Positions 47,033-55,849 of a stretch of DNA of 64,000 bases are shown one piece after another. The stretch lies in contig JADKGI010000001.1 of assembly GCA_016722285.1 (NCBI GenBank), positions 1,140,556 to 1,204,555 of the forward strand. Reading direction: 5' to 3'. Below the pieces are notes generated by a model. That model saw only the letters and a list, made by a program, of their open reading frames with translations, made no database searches and had not been told where the DNA came from. A program made the translations under genes and the position numbers. This DNA is from Saprospiraceae bacterium. GTDB lineage: Bacteria > Bacteroidota > Bacteroidia > Chitinophagales > Saprospiraceae. Every line of letters starts with the position of its first letter. The first letter of the stretch is position 1.

Positions 47033-47671
47033 ATGAATCAAATCAGGGTCAGTATTATCGAAGATGATATTATAGTGCGAGAAAGTCTGGTCAATTACCT
47101 TGAATTGAAGAGCGAAATTGGTGATATTCAAGCCTTTAGTTCGGTCGAGGATTTTGAGAAAAATTATATCAATCCTACCACAATCTTGCCTGACATTATC
47201 ATTCTAGACATACAACTGCCGGGCAAAACCGGCATCCAGGGCATCCCGATAATAAAGCAAATTATCCCGGATACTGATATCATCATGTTGACTACATTTG
47301 AAGACAGCGAAAAGATATTCGATGCATTGTGTGCAGGGGCGTGTTCCTATCTTTCTAAAAGAAGTACCTTAAGTTCCATTTTTGATTGTATCATAACGGT
47401 GAGCAAAGGAGGATCTTATATGTCACCTCCGATTGCACGTAAGATTACTCAGTTTTTTATCAAAAAGAACAGTATAGAAAATCCACTTACCGACCGTCAG
47501 ATGGAAATAGCACAAGGTATAGTCGATGGACTTAGTTATAAGATGATTGCTAACCGCCTTGAAATTAGTCTGGATACGGTCCGAACACATATTATGCAAA
47601 TTTACAGGACATTAAATATAAATTGTAAAGGGCAATTGATAAAATGGGCACTGAATAATAAAATTCATTGA
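47033..47671 (+). CDS. NarL/FixJ-type response regulator
   Basis: A 212-residue regulator. The receiver domain (about 1-125) has acidic residues EDD at 10-12, phosphoacceptor Asp59 in IILDIQLPG, Thr in MLTTFED and Lys in YLSKRS. The LuxR-type helix-turn-helix follows (about 147-205: LTDRQMEIAQGIVDGLSYK, IANRLEISLDTVRTHIM). It is the natural partner of the NarX/LiaS-class kinase upstream. It has its own -7 box 4 nt before the ATG and a palindrome overlapping the -33 region, suggesting separate, possibly autoregulated, expression. Confidence 0.91.
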   Translation: MNQIRVSIIEDDIIVRESLVNYLELKSEIGDIQAFSSVEDFEKNYINPTTILPDIIILDIQLPGKTGIQGIPIIKQIIPDTDIIMLTTFEDSEKIFDALCAGACSYLSKRSTLSSIFDCIITVSKGGSYMSPPIARKITQFFIKKNSIENPLTDRQMEIAQGIVDGLSYKMIANRLEISLDTVRTHIMQIYRTLNINCKGQLIKWALNNKIH

Positions 47672-47736
47672 TCAGGTAATTCAAGTTTTTATTTTATAGC
47701 AGAGTAGGATGTTTTTTATTTTAAAATCAAAACAAT

Positions 47737-49068
47737 ATGGAAAATCAAACCCTAAATTTAAAACCAATTGAACATTCTGAGCGCATTACGGCTCTTGATA
47801 TTATGCGTGGCATTGTACTTTGTGGTATCCTATTGATGAACATAAATGGATTTGGCCTGGCAGAAGCCTATAGTGACCCAACAGTATCAGGTGGAGCGAC
47901 AGGATGGAATCTATACACGTGGATCACTACTAATATGCTTTTTGAAGGAACAATGAGAGCACTGTTTTCACTTTTATTTGGCGTGGGTATGTATATTCTT
48001 CTGGATCGTATGGGCAAGAGACACGCTGGTATCAAAGGGGCAGATATTTATTTCAGGAGGCTAATGTGGTTATTGCTTTTCGGCATTATCCATGGTTATC
48101 TCCTGTTATGGTCAGGTGAAATTTTATATAATTATGCCATTATGGGGTTTCTGGTCTATTCATTCAGAAATCTTACATCGAGAGATCTGGTGATCGTTGC
48201 CATCATTTTATTTAGTATCGGAGGTATCTGGAATTACTTTGAGTATAAAGGCAATGTTAAGATGGTGGAGCAGGCTGAGATGGCTACAGCCTATAAGGCA
48301 GAAGGAAAAGAGTTGACCAAAGATATGAAAGATGCCGAAAAAACATGGCAGGAAATCCTGGAGAGAAGATCACCTGAAAGCATAGCCACTACTAATGAAG
48401 GCATGACCAAGAGTTATTTGAGTGCTTTAGCTATAGTAGCTCCCAGTACTATGCATTGGAAATCTTACGGACTCTACAGATATGATGTCTGGGACATTCT
48501 GAGTATGATGTTGCTGGGAATAGCCCTGTTTAAATGGAACATTCTTTCGGGTGAAAAACCCGTAAAATTCTACGCAATTATGGTAGTGCTTGGCTATCTG
48601 GTAGGCCTTACAGTAAATTATTTTGAAACCATACATATCATAAATAATAATTTTTCATACGTATCATTTCAGGAGTCGAATATCACATACGATCTGGGTA
48701 GGGTACCGGTAGCCATAGGGCATATAGGTTTGATTATGCTTTTCAGCAAACTGAAAATATTGGGTTGGCTCAAAAATGCGATTTCATCTGTAGGTAAAAT
48801 GGCCCTGACTAATTATCTCATGCACTCGGTGATATGTATGATAGTATTTACGGGTGCAGGATTTGGGATGTTTGGCAAACTTGAAAGGTATGAATTGATC
48901 TTTGTGGTAGTGGGAATATGGATTTTTCAGTTGATCTTAAGTCCGATTTGGTTGAAATATTTCCATTTCGGGCCTGCTGAATGGTTGTGGAGAAGATTAA
49001 GTTATCTTCAAAGCCCGCCATTTAGAAAACTGAAAAATATGGATGTAAATAATGTTATAAAATATTGA
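47737..49068 (+). CDS. DUF418 family membrane protein
   Basis: Integral membrane protein of 443 residues with about nine helices. The N-terminal RITALDIMRGIVLCGILLMN and the segment SLLFGVGMYILLDRMG are typical of the DUF418 family and its associated N-terminal region, and the C-terminal half has GKMALTNYLMHS and the FHFGPAEWLWR motif of the DUF418 domain. It resembles the acyltransferase-3/OpgC membrane fold and may modify a surface molecule, but the substrate is unknown. It lies 65 bp after the response regulator and may be controlled by it. Confidence 0.87.
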   Translation: MENQTLNLKPIEHSERITALDIMRGIVLCGILLMNINGFGLAEAYSDPTVSGGATGWNLYTWITTNMLFEGTMRALFSLLFGVGMYILLDRMGKRHAGIKGADIYFRRLMWLLLFGIIHGYLLLWSGEILYNYAIMGFLVYSFRNLTSRDLVIVAIILFSIGGIWNYFEYKGNVKMVEQAEMATAYKAEGKELTKDMKDAEKTWQEILERRSPESIATTNEGMTKSYLSALAIVAPSTMHWKSYGLYRYDVWDILSMMLLGIALFKWNILSGEKPVKFYAIMVVLGYLVGLTVNYFETIHIINNNFSYVSFQESNITYDLGRVPVAIGHIGLIMLFSKLKILGWLKNAISSVGKMALTNYLMHSVICMIVFTGAGFGMFGKLERYELIFVVVGIWIFQLILSPIWLKYFHFGPAEWLWRRLSYLQSPPFRKLKNMDVNNVIKY

Positions 49069-49380
49069 CATATATTCAAAATATAATAGTAAATAATAGT
49101 AAAAATTCAAATAATAGAATTGCAACTATTATATTTGTACATATATCTATTCTAAAATAGAGTGCGCTGAAGTATTTTTATATACGGATTCGTATTGGCA
49201 ATTTAGAGTATGTTTAAAAATTTTCTTAGTTGCTAATCAGTAGGTTATGGTTCTGACAATAAAATAATTAACGAGTTTAGTGAACTAAATGAGATGATTA
49301 TTTTGAAGGCAGGTTCATAAGATATTGATTATAAGGCAATAAAAATTTAAACTTACTCTTAGGTAAGAAAAATCAAAACA
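49069..49380. other. Intergenic region with MITE copy 2
   Basis: About 310 bp, mostly occupied by the MITE-like element (49206-49358) that ends 22 bp before the outer-membrane protein gene. The sequence before the element is AT-rich with no gene. Confidence 0.55.
49206..49358 (+). mobile_element. MITE-like element, copy 2 (153 bp)
   Basis: Same element as 24438-24590: left end GAGTATGTTTAAA, right end TTTAAACTTACTC, TTA duplicated on both sides (49203-49205 and 49359-49361). It differs from copy 3 at only a handful of positions. It ends 22 bp before the ATG of the outer-membrane protein gene and so probably carries or replaces part of its promoter. Confidence 0.86.
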
Positions 49381-51822
49381 ATGTTCATACACACACAAAA
49401 AATACTTTTTTTCTCAGGCTTTTTTATTCTGTTTTCATTACTCTGCCACGAAAATATTGCGCAATCCAGGGTCAGTGGAAAGGTGTCAGATGTGAATGGT
49501 GCACCGCTCGGATTTGCCAATATATTATTGCAATCGGCAGCTGATTCCTCTTTTATCAAAGGAGAGATAGCATTGGATGATGGGACATACACCTTTAAGA
49601 ATGTCCAACCGGGAGAGTATTTTTGTGAGATAAGTATGGTGGGTTATCCGGAAGAATTTACAGAAATTTTTCAAATCACTGGAAAGTCAGATGTGATTGA
49701 TTTGGGTACGGTCATGCTGGATGAAAGCCTAACCCTTCAGACAGTAGAGATAATCGCAAAGAGGGCGTTTCTGGAGCAGAAAATTGATAGAATGGTTGTC
49801 AATGTTTCCAATTCAATCACCAATGCCGGAGGTAATGCTCTTCAAGTCCTTCAGCGGTCTCCGGGTGTCCAGATAAATAGAATGACAAAGTCCATCTCTC
49901 TGGTAGGAAAAGAAGGGGTTATCATCATGATCAATGGCAAAATTTCAAGAATTCCTCAAGATGCGGTAGTTCAAATGTTAGAGGGTATGAATTCTGACAA
50001 TATAGACCGTATAGAGCTCATTCACACTCCACCCGCCAATTTTGAAGCAGAAGGTAATGCTGGTATCATTAATATTGTTTTGAAATCTACGGGTGATGAA
50101 GGACTAAATGGTACTTATTCACTAAATGCAGGACGAGGTCGGGGAAATAAATATGGCGGAAGTGTCAATTTTAACTTTCGCAAAAAAGCAACAAATCTTT
50201 TTGGTGGGTATGACAGGAATTACAATCTCAATCCACAGGTATTTACCAATTATAGGGGCGTCTATCAGGGCACTGATTTTCTGGAAACGGATACCCGAAG
50301 TGATCGGCCTCATACACCTACTACGGGACAAAATATCAGGTTGGGAGCTGATTTTCAATTGACAAAAAATACCGTCCTTGGCGTATTGACTACTTTTCTG
50401 GATCGCGATTGGTATATGGAAGCCGTCAACCATGCTTCTTATTACAAAAACGGAATCCTGGAGTCAAAAATAACGATGCCAAATACTGAAACCAATCATG
50501 CGCGTTCGTACACTGGAAATATCAATCTGACGCACAAATTTTCAGAAAATCAAACTCTGAATTTTGATGCAGATTGGGTGAGTTATAAAATTAATAATCC
50601 CAGCCAATATGATGTAAATAGTATTAAAGCGTCCGGAATTCCGGAATCTCAATATTCGTTGCGAATTGACAAAAAAACACCCATCAGAATAGGTGTCTTA
50701 AAAATGGATTATACCATAGATATAACAAAGGATATTAAACTTGAAACAGGAGTCAAATATACTGAAACAGGTTTTCATAATGATGTGATTGTGGATAGTT
50801 CCGGAGTGAACAAAAATTATACTAACCTTAAAGATTACACATCATTTTCTACATTGGATGAAAATGTAGCCGGTACTTTTGCTACTATTTCAGCTAAAAT
50901 AAGCGACAATACTGACATCAAAGCCGGTTTGAGATATGAATACACTAATACCAATTTGAGTGCTGTAGATGAACCAAATATTGTAGATAGACATTATCCA
51001 TCATGGTTCCCAAGCATATTTATCAATCATAAAATAACAGACAAGAACAGTATTAATCTTTCTTACAGCAGAAGGATAACCAGACCGGGACTCATGCAGA
51101 TGGCCGCATTTCTGGTCTTTTCTGACCCGACCACTTTGCTGGGAGGCAATCCAGCCATACAGCCCTCCTTCACCAATGCATTGAAAATGGATCTGACACA
51201 CAATTCTATGAGATTAGGACTTTCATACAGCATCGAAAAAGATCCTATAGGAACCGTACCTTCTGTCAATGCACAAACCAACAGACAAGTCAATACATGG
51301 CAAAATCTTATCGACACAAAAATTGCCAATGCCAATGTTTACATTCCGTTACATCCGGTAAACGGTTGGGATATAAGCAGTAATATTTTTGCAAATCAAG
51401 CCACAATAAATTTCAAGCTGGAAGGAAAACCTTTTCAGGTACAAAATTTCAATTATGGATTTAGTATGAATAATACCATAAAATTAGCTGAAAGTTATAC
51501 ACTGGAAGTAAGCGGCAACTATAATTCTCCAAGTTATTGGGGAGTAACTAAGTGGAATGCGACCGGATCATTGGATATAGGAGTACAGAAAAAACTGGGT
51601 GACCATTGGGGAGATCTAAGATTTACAGCCAGTGATATATTTTTGTCTTCCAATTGGTATGGATCGACCAATCAGCCTGATGTCAATCTTTTAGTAGATT
51701 TGTCATTTAGATTTGCAGAAAGGGTATTTATGGTATCATGGACCAATACTTTCGGCAATTCAAAACTGAAATCATCCAGGAGCAGGCAGACAGGTTCAGC
51801 AGAAGAAGTCAGAAGAATTTAA
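49381..51822 (+). CDS. Outer-membrane beta-barrel protein (PF14905-type, TonB-receptor-like)
   Basis: An 813-residue outer-membrane protein. Signal peptide (1-28), a carboxypeptidase-like regulatory domain (about 32-115, VSGKVSDVNGAPLGFANILL), a plug-like region (VLQRSPGVQINRMTKSISL, IMINGKISRIP), and a barrel of the OMP_b-brl_3 type with the hallmark INLSYSRRITRPG. The family is thought to import or export substrates across the outer membrane; no SusD-like partner is present, so carbohydrate uptake is not indicated. Copies of the same MITE lie 22 bp upstream and 220 bp downstream in the same orientation. Confidence 0.88.
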   Translation: MFIHTQKILFFSGFFILFSLLCHENIAQSRVSGKVSDVNGAPLGFANILLQSAADSSFIKGEIALDDGTYTFKNVQPGEYFCEISMVGYPEEFTEIFQITGKSDVIDLGTVMLDESLTLQTVEIIAKRAFLEQKIDRMVVNVSNSITNAGGNALQVLQRSPGVQINRMTKSISLVGKEGVIIMINGKISRIPQDAVVQMLEGMNSDNIDRIELIHTPPANFEAEGNAGIINIVLKSTGDEGLNGTYSLNAGRGRGNKYGGSVNFNFRKKATNLFGGYDRNYNLNPQVFTNYRGVYQGTDFLETDTRSDRPHTPTTGQNIRLGADFQLTKNTVLGVLTTFLDRDWYMEAVNHASYYKNGILESKITMPNTETNHARSYTGNINLTHKFSENQTLNFDADWVSYKINNPSQYDVNSIKASGIPESQYSLRIDKKTPIRIGVLKMDYTIDITKDIKLETGVKYTETGFHNDVIVDSSGVNKNYTNLKDYTSFSTLDENVAGTFATISAKISDNTDIKAGLRYEYTNTNLSAVDEPNIVDRHYPSWFPSIFINHKITDKNSINLSYSRRITRPGLMQMAAFLVFSDPTTLLGGNPAIQPSFTNALKMDLTHNSMRLGLSYSIEKDPIGTVPSVNAQTNRQVNTWQNLIDTKIANANVYIPLHPVNGWDISSNIFANQATINFKLEGKPFQVQNFNYGFSMNNTIKLAESYTLEVSGNYNSPSYWGVTKWNATGSLDIGVQKKLGDHWGDLRFTASDIFLSSNWYGSTNQPDVNLLVDLSFRFAERVFMVSWTNTFGNSKLKSSRSRQTGSAEEVRRI

Positions 51823-52237
51823 TCTACTGACTAGTCCTGAATAGTTGATGCAGATTTTCGGACAAATATATATTTAAAATTTTTATATCTGAATAATATT
51901 GATATATATAGAATATTATTTCAATTTTTTTCTATTTTTGTGTCATTGTGGTTTAAATATATTGAATTTAAAGAATATTATTTCCATGCCAAAATTTGTA
52001 AATAATAATGAAATGTTTTATCCTGATACTATCCAATGTTAGAGTATGTTTAAAAAATTTTCTTAGTTGCTAATGAATAGGTTATGGTTCTGACAATAAA
52101 ATAATTAACGAGTTTAGTGAACTAAATGAGATGATTATTTTGAAGGCAGGTTCATAAGATATTGATTATAAGGCAATAAAAAATTAAACATACTCTTAAT
52201 TGTAATCAACTTAATTTATTAATAAAAAAAATTAATT
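51823..52237. other. Intergenic region with MITE copy 3
   Basis: About 415 bp. The element 52042-52195 ends 42 bp before the PDZ protein gene. The first 220 bp are AT-rich and hold nothing recognisable. Confidence 0.55.
52042..52195 (+). mobile_element. MITE-like element, copy 3 (154 bp)
   Basis: Third copy, ends GAGTATGTTTAAA and TTAAACATACTC, with TTA on both sides (52039-52041 and 52196-52198). It is almost identical to copy 2 and in the same orientation, 2.7 kb away on the other side of the outer-membrane protein gene. Confidence 0.86.
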
Positions 52238-52750
52238 ATGAACAATCAATCATCAAAACACAACACATTATTATTGGTAGCAGGAATTGCATTTATTATT
52301 TGGGGAATTTTGGGTATTATGGATTCCAAAAATTATACATATACAGGCTATCAAAGTTCAGGAGATTATTCAATCATTAAAGTAGAACCAGGTAGCCCGG
52401 CTGAAGCGGCGGGAATGCAGGTTGGAGATGTTATAAAAACTTCCGGGGGTATTGCAATCACTGATTCAAAGTCACTTACGAATAGGGCGCGGGCCAAAAT
52501 TGGTGAAGTAAGGGAATTTGTAGTGAACAGAGATGGTCAGGACGTAACTTTACAGTTGACATATAGTGAAATGACAGGAAAAGATAACACCCTCAATATG
52601 GTTGCTTTTTTTATAGGGCTTCTATTTGTAGTGCTCGGTTATTACATAAATTCAAAGTTTAATACACAACTGAGTTTTGCTTTTGCAATATTTGCGATAA
52701 CTTTTGGTTTTACCTTTTTTCCAGACCATATATTGGGCCCGGGTTTTTGA
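52238..52750 (+). CDS. PDZ-domain membrane protein
   Basis: A 170-residue inner-membrane protein. One helix at 11-27 precedes a PDZ domain (about 47-112) with the carboxylate-binding region and core motif GSPAEAAGMQVGDVIKTSGG and DGQDVTLQL, then two to three helices (about 122-165). PDZ domains of this type bind C-terminal peptides and usually guide proteases or sensor kinases; neither is adjacent. Its stop overlaps a TTG start of the next gene, so the pair is coupled and may act as one membrane unit. Close relatives of this layout often continue into a kinase, which is missing here. Confidence 0.78.
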   Translation: MNNQSSKHNTLLLVAGIAFIIWGILGIMDSKNYTYTGYQSSGDYSIIKVEPGSPAEAAGMQVGDVIKTSGGIAITDSKSLTNRARAKIGEVREFVVNRDGQDVTLQLTYSEMTGKDNTLNMVAFFIGLLFVVLGYYINSKFNTQLSFAFAIFAITFGFTFFPDHILGPGF

Positions 52751-53244
52751 GCAATCTGATAAATTCTATTACAACTGGAATTTTTATGTTTTCTTTTGCA
52801 GCGCTTGCATTATTTATGCTAAAGTATCCGCCTAAGAGTAAGTTTTTTGAAAATGACAATAATAGAAAGATGCTTTATGTACCAGCAATATTAATAATAG
52901 CAATCATTACGGTACTAAACTTTCTACAACCTGATGGATCCAGCAGTTTAAACACCATATTAAGATTAATATTTGGTGTCATTATAATATTCTATTTTGG
53001 ATTAGCCTTGGTTACATTGATCCGAAAATATATGAATGCAAATGTGGAGACCCGTTCGGCATCAGGGTTGAATCACATGGTATTAGGAGCAGTTATTGGC
53101 CTTTTGCCCATTCTCATTTATTTTACCATAAATACACTTTCGCCCAAAACGATAATCCCCGGAAATGATTATATTTTTCTTACATTTGCTGCAATACCTA
53201 TATTTTTTGTGCTTGGGTTACTTAAGCATAAAAAGGAACAGTAA
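52747..53244 (+). CDS. Membrane protein of unknown function, coupled to PDZ protein
   Basis: A 165-residue protein with five predicted helices and a short basic C-terminus (KHKKEQ). No family recognised. The start is TTG at 52747, overlapping the TGA of the PDZ gene by 4 bp; the next in-frame Met (residue 14, MFSFAA) lies inside the first helix, so TTG is preferred. The two genes together resemble the PDZ-plus-membrane input region of some sensor proteins, which would be a division of one ancestral protein, but the resemblance is only architectural. Confidence 0.68.
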   Translation: MSNLINSITTGIFMFSFAALALFMLKYPPKSKFFENDNNRKMLYVPAILIIAIITVLNFLQPDGSSSLNTILRLIFGVIIIFYFGLALVTLIRKYMNANVETRSASGLNHMVLGAVIGLLPILIYFTINTLSPKTIIPGNDYIFLTFAAIPIFFVLGLLKHKKEQ

Positions 53245-53622
53245 TAAAAATCATCATTTTAGAAAAATATTTAGCTGATAGTGTTAGCCGGACAACATTG
53301 GTAAACTAAATCAATGCTGCCCGGCTTTACGATTAAACGACAATCTTGTCAACCCAGGGTTGCATGATAAATCTGATAGTCACTTCTCAAATGACCTGAT
53401 AAAATTCAGAATTTAGATGCGTTAATTTACGTTTTTGTAATAATGCATTTTTCATTCTTGTGTATCATGACAGATATTTAACATATATCAGGAATGTGTG
53501 GGAAGCTCTTATTGAATTCCTTATATTGATAAAATCATTTGGACATTTGAGACATTAAACTTAAATCAAGTATTTATTCAAAAGTTTCAATTCAATATTT
53601 TTATTGTAAATATCAAATTAAT
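53245..53622. other. Intergenic region with a hairpin
   Basis: About 380 bp between co-oriented genes. A strong imperfect hairpin at 53286-53326 probably ends the PDZ operon. No gene recognised in the remainder. Confidence 0.5.
53286..53326 (+). terminator. Hairpin after the PDZ membrane protein pair
   Basis: AGCCGG-a-CA-a-CATTG pairs with CAATG-c-TG-c-CCGGCT around a 15-nt loop, 42 bp after the stop codon. Only three Ts follow, so it may be an RNA-stabilising end or a weak terminator. Confidence 0.5.
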
Positions 53623-55281
53623 ATGAAGACATCTATTTTTTATTTATTATTTATATCGGGACTTTTTCTCAATGCATCTATTGCGCAAACGATTGCTGAT
53701 AAACAATTAACCACTAAATTTGATCAGTTATTATCTGATAAATTTAAGAGCAACGAAACAGGTGGAACTGCTTTGGTAGCTAGAAAAGGACAAATCATCT
53801 ATAAAAAAGCTTTCGGCATGGCCAACTTGGAGTTGAATATTCCGATGCAGACTGAGAACGTATTCCGGATTGGTTCCATTACCAAGCAGTTTACAGCGAT
53901 TGCGATTTTGCAACTGATGGAACAGGGCAAGCTGGATCTACAGGATGACATTACAAAATTTATCCCTGATTATCCGACTCATGGGCACAAAATTACTATT
54001 GAACATCTTCTGACGCACACTTCAGGGATTCAAAGTTATACTGGGATGAAGGATTTTGATGCTATCAGTCGTTTGGACAAAAAACCGGAGGAACTGATTG
54101 CATATTTTAAAAATCAACCCATGGAATTTGCACCTGGAACCAAATGGAATTACAATAACTCGGGCTTCTTTTTATTGGGTTATATCATTGAAAAAGTTAC
54201 GGACAAAACCTATCAAGAATATGTAGAAGAAAAAATTTTCAAAACCCTGGGCATGACTCAATCACACTATGGGAGCGATTCGAAAATCATTAAAAACAGG
54301 GCTTCAGCTTATAGTAAAGTAGAATCAGGATTTGTCAATGCGGAGCCTTTGAGCATGACCCTGCCTTACTCTGCTGGTTCTCTGCAATCTACCGTAGAAG
54401 ATTTATTCAAGTGGAATCAGGCTGTTCATTCATATAAACTGGTCAATAAAGAAAATCTTGACAAGGCATTTACATCTTACATACTGGCAGATAGGAAAAA
54501 GACAAATTATGGATATGGATGGTCATTGGGAAATATTCAGGGAAGTCCGACCATCGAACATGGCGGTGGCATACCTGGATTTTTGACTATGGGTATTTAT
54601 CTGCCAGTTGAAGATGTTTTCGTAGCTGTATTTTCCAATTGTGATTGCAATGGACCTGACGAAGTTACTGCAAAATTAGCAGCACTTACCATAGGAAAGC
54701 CATATGAATACAAAGAATTCAATGTAGATAGTATAGTGCAGCAAAAACTCACTGGTGTATATGAAAAAGAAGGTAGTGACGAACAACGTTTTATTACCTT
54801 TAAAGATAATCAATTGAGTTCTCAGAGAAATAGAGGAGAAAAATACAAGCTAAAACCATATGCAAAGGATAAATATTTCTTTGAAAGTAATATGACTACC
54901 ATCGAATTTGTGAAAAATCAGTCCGGTGGTGTAGAAAAACTTATAGTCAAAGGCCGGCAGCCTGATGAGTTTTGGATTAAATCAAATAAACCCATTCCGT
55001 TGATCATGGAGATTGATGTAGATGAAACTATTCTTGATACTTATGTGGGTGACTATGAGCTGGAACCTAACTTCATACTTACCGTAACCAAAGAAAAAAA
55101 CAGATTGATGACTCAAGCCACCGGACAAGGCAAAATCCAGATATTTGCCGAGACTGAGACAAAGTTTTTTGTAAAAGTCATGGATGCGCAATTGGAATTT
55201 ATCAAAGGAGTCTCCGGAAAAGTGGAAAAACTGATTCTGACCCAAGGGGGTAGAAAAATGGATGCCAAAAAGATTAAGTAA
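53623..55281 (+). CDS. Exported serine hydrolase (beta-lactamase/class C family)
   Basis: A 552-residue exported enzyme of the serine beta-lactamase-like family (AmpC, esterase EstB, D-aminopeptidase). Signal peptide (1-21). Catalytic motifs are SITK (Ser85, Lys88), YNNSG (the Tyr of the YxN motif) and EHGGGIPG in place of KTG. The C-terminal part (about 365-552) holds one or two lipocalin-like DUF3471 repeats (LTGVYEKEGSDEQRFITFKD and YVGDYELEPNFILTVTK). Likely a peptidase or esterase acting on cell-wall or small-peptide substrates; not necessarily a resistance enzyme. Single gene. Confidence 0.87.
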   Translation: MKTSIFYLLFISGLFLNASIAQTIADKQLTTKFDQLLSDKFKSNETGGTALVARKGQIIYKKAFGMANLELNIPMQTENVFRIGSITKQFTAIAILQLMEQGKLDLQDDITKFIPDYPTHGHKITIEHLLTHTSGIQSYTGMKDFDAISRLDKKPEELIAYFKNQPMEFAPGTKWNYNNSGFFLLGYIIEKVTDKTYQEYVEEKIFKTLGMTQSHYGSDSKIIKNRASAYSKVESGFVNAEPLSMTLPYSAGSLQSTVEDLFKWNQAVHSYKLVNKENLDKAFTSYILADRKKTNYGYGWSLGNIQGSPTIEHGGGIPGFLTMGIYLPVEDVFVAVFSNCDCNGPDEVTAKLAALTIGKPYEYKEFNVDSIVQQKLTGVYEKEGSDEQRFITFKDNQLSSQRNRGEKYKLKPYAKDKYFFESNMTTIEFVKNQSGGVEKLIVKGRQPDEFWIKSNKPIPLIMEIDVDETILDTYVGDYELEPNFILTVTKEKNRLMTQATGQGKIQIFAETETKFFVKVMDAQLEFIKGVSGKVEKLILTQGGRKMDAKKIK

Positions 55282-55394
55282 ATTTGGGATTACTTTTGTT
55301 TTTAGGTAATTGTTTATACCTAAATTATATGCTTTTAATTGATAAGATAAAGGGTCACATAGTTACAAATTGTTCTATTTAAAAAGTCTTATCT

Positions 55395-55412
55395 ATCACA
55401 TTAAAATGTGAT
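55395..55412 (+). promoter_or_regulatory. Palindromic operator candidate, second copy
   Basis: ATCACAT-TAAA-ATGTGAT, the same arms as 46981-46998, again followed by an overlapping ATTG (55411-55414) and, 20 nt on, TAAATGTG (one mismatch to TAnnTTTG). It would have driven the now decayed NTF2-like gene. Confidence 0.5.
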
Positions 55413-55497
55413 TGACACAGATACAAAAAGTACATAAATGTGCATTATTTTAAACCCGGATTCATAGACATATGACTTAAAATATGAAACATTCATA

Positions 55498-55670
55498 TGT
55501 GAGGAATGATGTACTTGCTTCTGGCAACTATGTCGCAGAAATGGGTAAAAAGACCTAGACTGACAGTACCATTGGTAGAAGCAGGTCACGGAAAATATAT
55601 GGTATTATTTGAAAAAAGAGATGGCAAAAATGTTGTAGTCAGAGAAATTTACAAAAAGGATTCTAAATAA
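55498..55670 (+). pseudogene. 3' remnant of an NTF2-like gene
   Basis: Reads NDVLASGNYVAEMGKKT, then after a stop and a frame change VEAGHGKYMVLFEKRDGKN and VVVREIYKKDSK, stop at 55670. This parallels the end of the intact gene at 55850 (VGKSTTVDST, RTGKYLSVFEKRDGKYV). The first two thirds of the gene are missing. Together with 55850 and 56390 it makes three tandem copies. Confidence 0.7.
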
Positions 55671-55849
55671 CCTTATCCGATACCATTCGTATCAATGCAA
55701 GGTATTAAAGTTTATATATTTAGGTTTTAATTTTTAATTTGTCGGATAAAGAGTGATTAAATTATTTAATTTGGCAAAAAGTATAATATTAATATTTAAA
55801 TATCTATATTTACGATATTTAATAATTCAAAACAACCAAATCATTTATT

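Larger units (their letters stand above)
55282..55849. other. Region with palindromic operator candidate and a decayed gene
   Basis: About 570 bp. It holds the second ATCACAT-N4-ATGTGAT palindrome (55395-55412) with ATTG and a -7-like box (TAAATGTG at 55435-55442), followed by the remnant of an NTF2-like gene (about 55498-55670). Confidence 0.55.

Noticed and set aside
49206..52195. Composite transposon around the outer-membrane protein gene
   Set aside because: Each MITE has its own TTA duplication, so the two copies inserted independently; no transposase is present.
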